Source of the DNA: Paulinella micropora | Taxonomy: Eukaryota > Cercozoa > Imbricatea > Euglyphida | DNA length: 43,017 nt | Direction: 5' to 3' | NCBI GenBank assembly: GCA_009731375.1 | Contig: BJOX01000160.1 | Location: 701,852 to 744,868, forward strand | Shown: piece by piece, positions 42,160 through 43,017 of the stretch | How positions within the stretch are numbered: the first letter of the stretch is position 1 | Layout of the letters: the number at the start of each line of letters is the position of its first letter | Program-made: the position numbers and the translations under genes | The notes under the pieces: model-generated | What the model saw: the letters and a program-made list of their open reading frames with translations, nothing else | Databases searched by the model: none | What the model was told of the DNA's origin: nothing

Positions 42160-42394
42160 NNNNNNNNNNNNNNNNNNNNNNNNNNNNNNNNNNNNNNNNN
42201 NNNNNNNNNNNNNNNNNNNNNNNNNNNNNNNNNNNNNNNNNNNNNNNNNNNNNNNNNNNNNNNNNNNNNNNNNNNNNNNNNNNNNNNNNNNNNNNNNNNN
42301 NNNNNNNNNNNNNNNNNNNNNNNNNNNNNNNNNNNNNNNNNNNNNNNNNNNNNNNNNNNNNNNNNNNNNNNNNNNNNNNNNNNNNNNNNNNNNN
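42160..42394. other. assembly gap (Ns)
   Basis: A run of about 235 N. Flanks repeat those of the earlier gap at 40304. Confidence 0.95.
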
Positions 42395-42541
42395 CAAAAG
42401 GCCATGTGCATCCAGTCCTCCATTCCATAAGGAAAGTCTCCACACCAATCGGTGGAATAAAAGAAGTGACGGCATAGAACATGACTCAAGGAGCTTTATA
42501 CCAATCAGCCCATGGAAAGGGACCGATGGCCTATGTACTCC

Positions 42542-42542
42542 C

Positions 42543-42610
<68 letters not shown>

Positions 42611-42877
42611 GTGCTTCTCTGTCAATGGCTGATGCATTTCTGCACATGCGCCTCCATCGTCTCACCCGTGAGGGGAGTACGAAGAATTGACGATAAGCTC
42701 TAATGACACCCCCGCAAGGGCAGTTCCAACACTTCCAGACGGGCCGGTATGTTCAATGAAAATACTGGTCCAGAAATAGACCGGTATGTTCAATGAAAAT
42801 ACTGGTGGCACCGACGGGAATCGAACTGGCGACAGGGCCCAGATGGTAGAACTTGACCACTGGGCTATCACGGTGTC
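42542..42877 (-). mobile_element. tRNA-derived SINE, complete copy
   Basis: An (AAT)n tail at 42542-42609, body 42610-42806 and tRNA head 42807-42877. It is nearly identical to the copy at 40797-41116, suggesting recent activity or segmental duplication. Confidence 0.8.
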
Positions 42878-42878
42878 T

Positions 42879-42886
42879 ATAATAAC

Positions 42887-42927
<41 letters not shown>

Positions 42928-43017
42928 TAATAATAGTGCTTCTCTGTCAATGGCTGATGCAAATCTGCACATGCGCCTCCATCGTCTCACCCGTGAGGGG
43001 AGTACGAAGAATTGACG
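42879..43017 (-). mobile_element. tRNA-derived SINE cut by window end
   Basis: An (AAT)n tail and the first 80 bp of the body, continuing beyond the window. Confidence 0.75.

Noticed and set aside
40725-42877. Functional tRNA genes
   Set aside because: The tRNA-like parts have A and B boxes, but the T stem is mispaired, most have an acceptor mismatch, and they are always joined to the same body and AAT tail. They are SINE heads.

Overview
The window is a draft nuclear scaffold of a eukaryote. It has runs of Ns, long microsatellites, many decayed Ty1/copia retrotransposons and a cluster of tRNA-derived SINEs. I recognise no intact ordinary host gene. The host cannot be named from the sequence. 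The dominance of copia over other retroelements would fit an alga, oomycete-like protist or plant-like lineage, but that is inference.

Layout. 1-7.47 kb is AT-rich host DNA: a hairpin, a copia LTR edge, an RNase H remnant, a decayed minus-strand copia (about 1.87-6.1 kb), a 287-bp foldback element (6072-6358) and a plus-strand copia gag (6538 to about 7.47 kb). About 7.48-26.75 kb is a sharply different, extremely GC-rich block of densely packed, apparently intronless genes on both strands, joined to copia DNA at both ends without a gap. About 26.75-35.7 kb is more copia: a minus-strand element with an inverted RT segment and a MYND-type zinc finger upstream of its protease, an adjoining gag, and a plus-strand copia remnant. 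35.7-43.0 kb is repeats: a 295-bp tandem duplication, an inverted-repeat element present twice, about 2 kb of low-complexity DNA and a SINE cluster with (AAT)n tails.

The GC-rich block is the main discovery. I read it as a fragment of a large DNA virus integrated in the host, or possibly joined to it by assembly. Its genes include an Rpb3/alpha-like RNA polymerase subunit, an Ulp1/adenain-type (clan CE) cysteine protease on a 996-residue protein, a protein kinase next to a degenerate paralogue that has lost its catalytic residues, a PD-(D/E)XK nuclease, a RING-H2 protein, a charged nuclear-type protein, a divergent pair of related alpha-helical proteins, and several unrecognised proteins. An own RNA polymerase subunit plus a clan CE protease points towards the Nucleocytoviricota or Mirusviricota sphere. 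The AATAAA/ATTAAA signals close to stop codons suggest transcripts processed in the nucleus. No capsid protein, DNA polymerase or packaging ATPase lies in this window, so classification is open.

In the middle of the block (13.9-15.2 kb), between two convergent gene ends, lie three copies of a GC-rich unit of about 62 bp and nine exactly phased 34-bp repeats carrying inverted GGTCA/TGACC motifs. This is a candidate replication origin or regulatory array. The apparent tandem duplication of the RING/nuclease region around a 10-N gap is best explained as two overlapping contig ends that were not merged.
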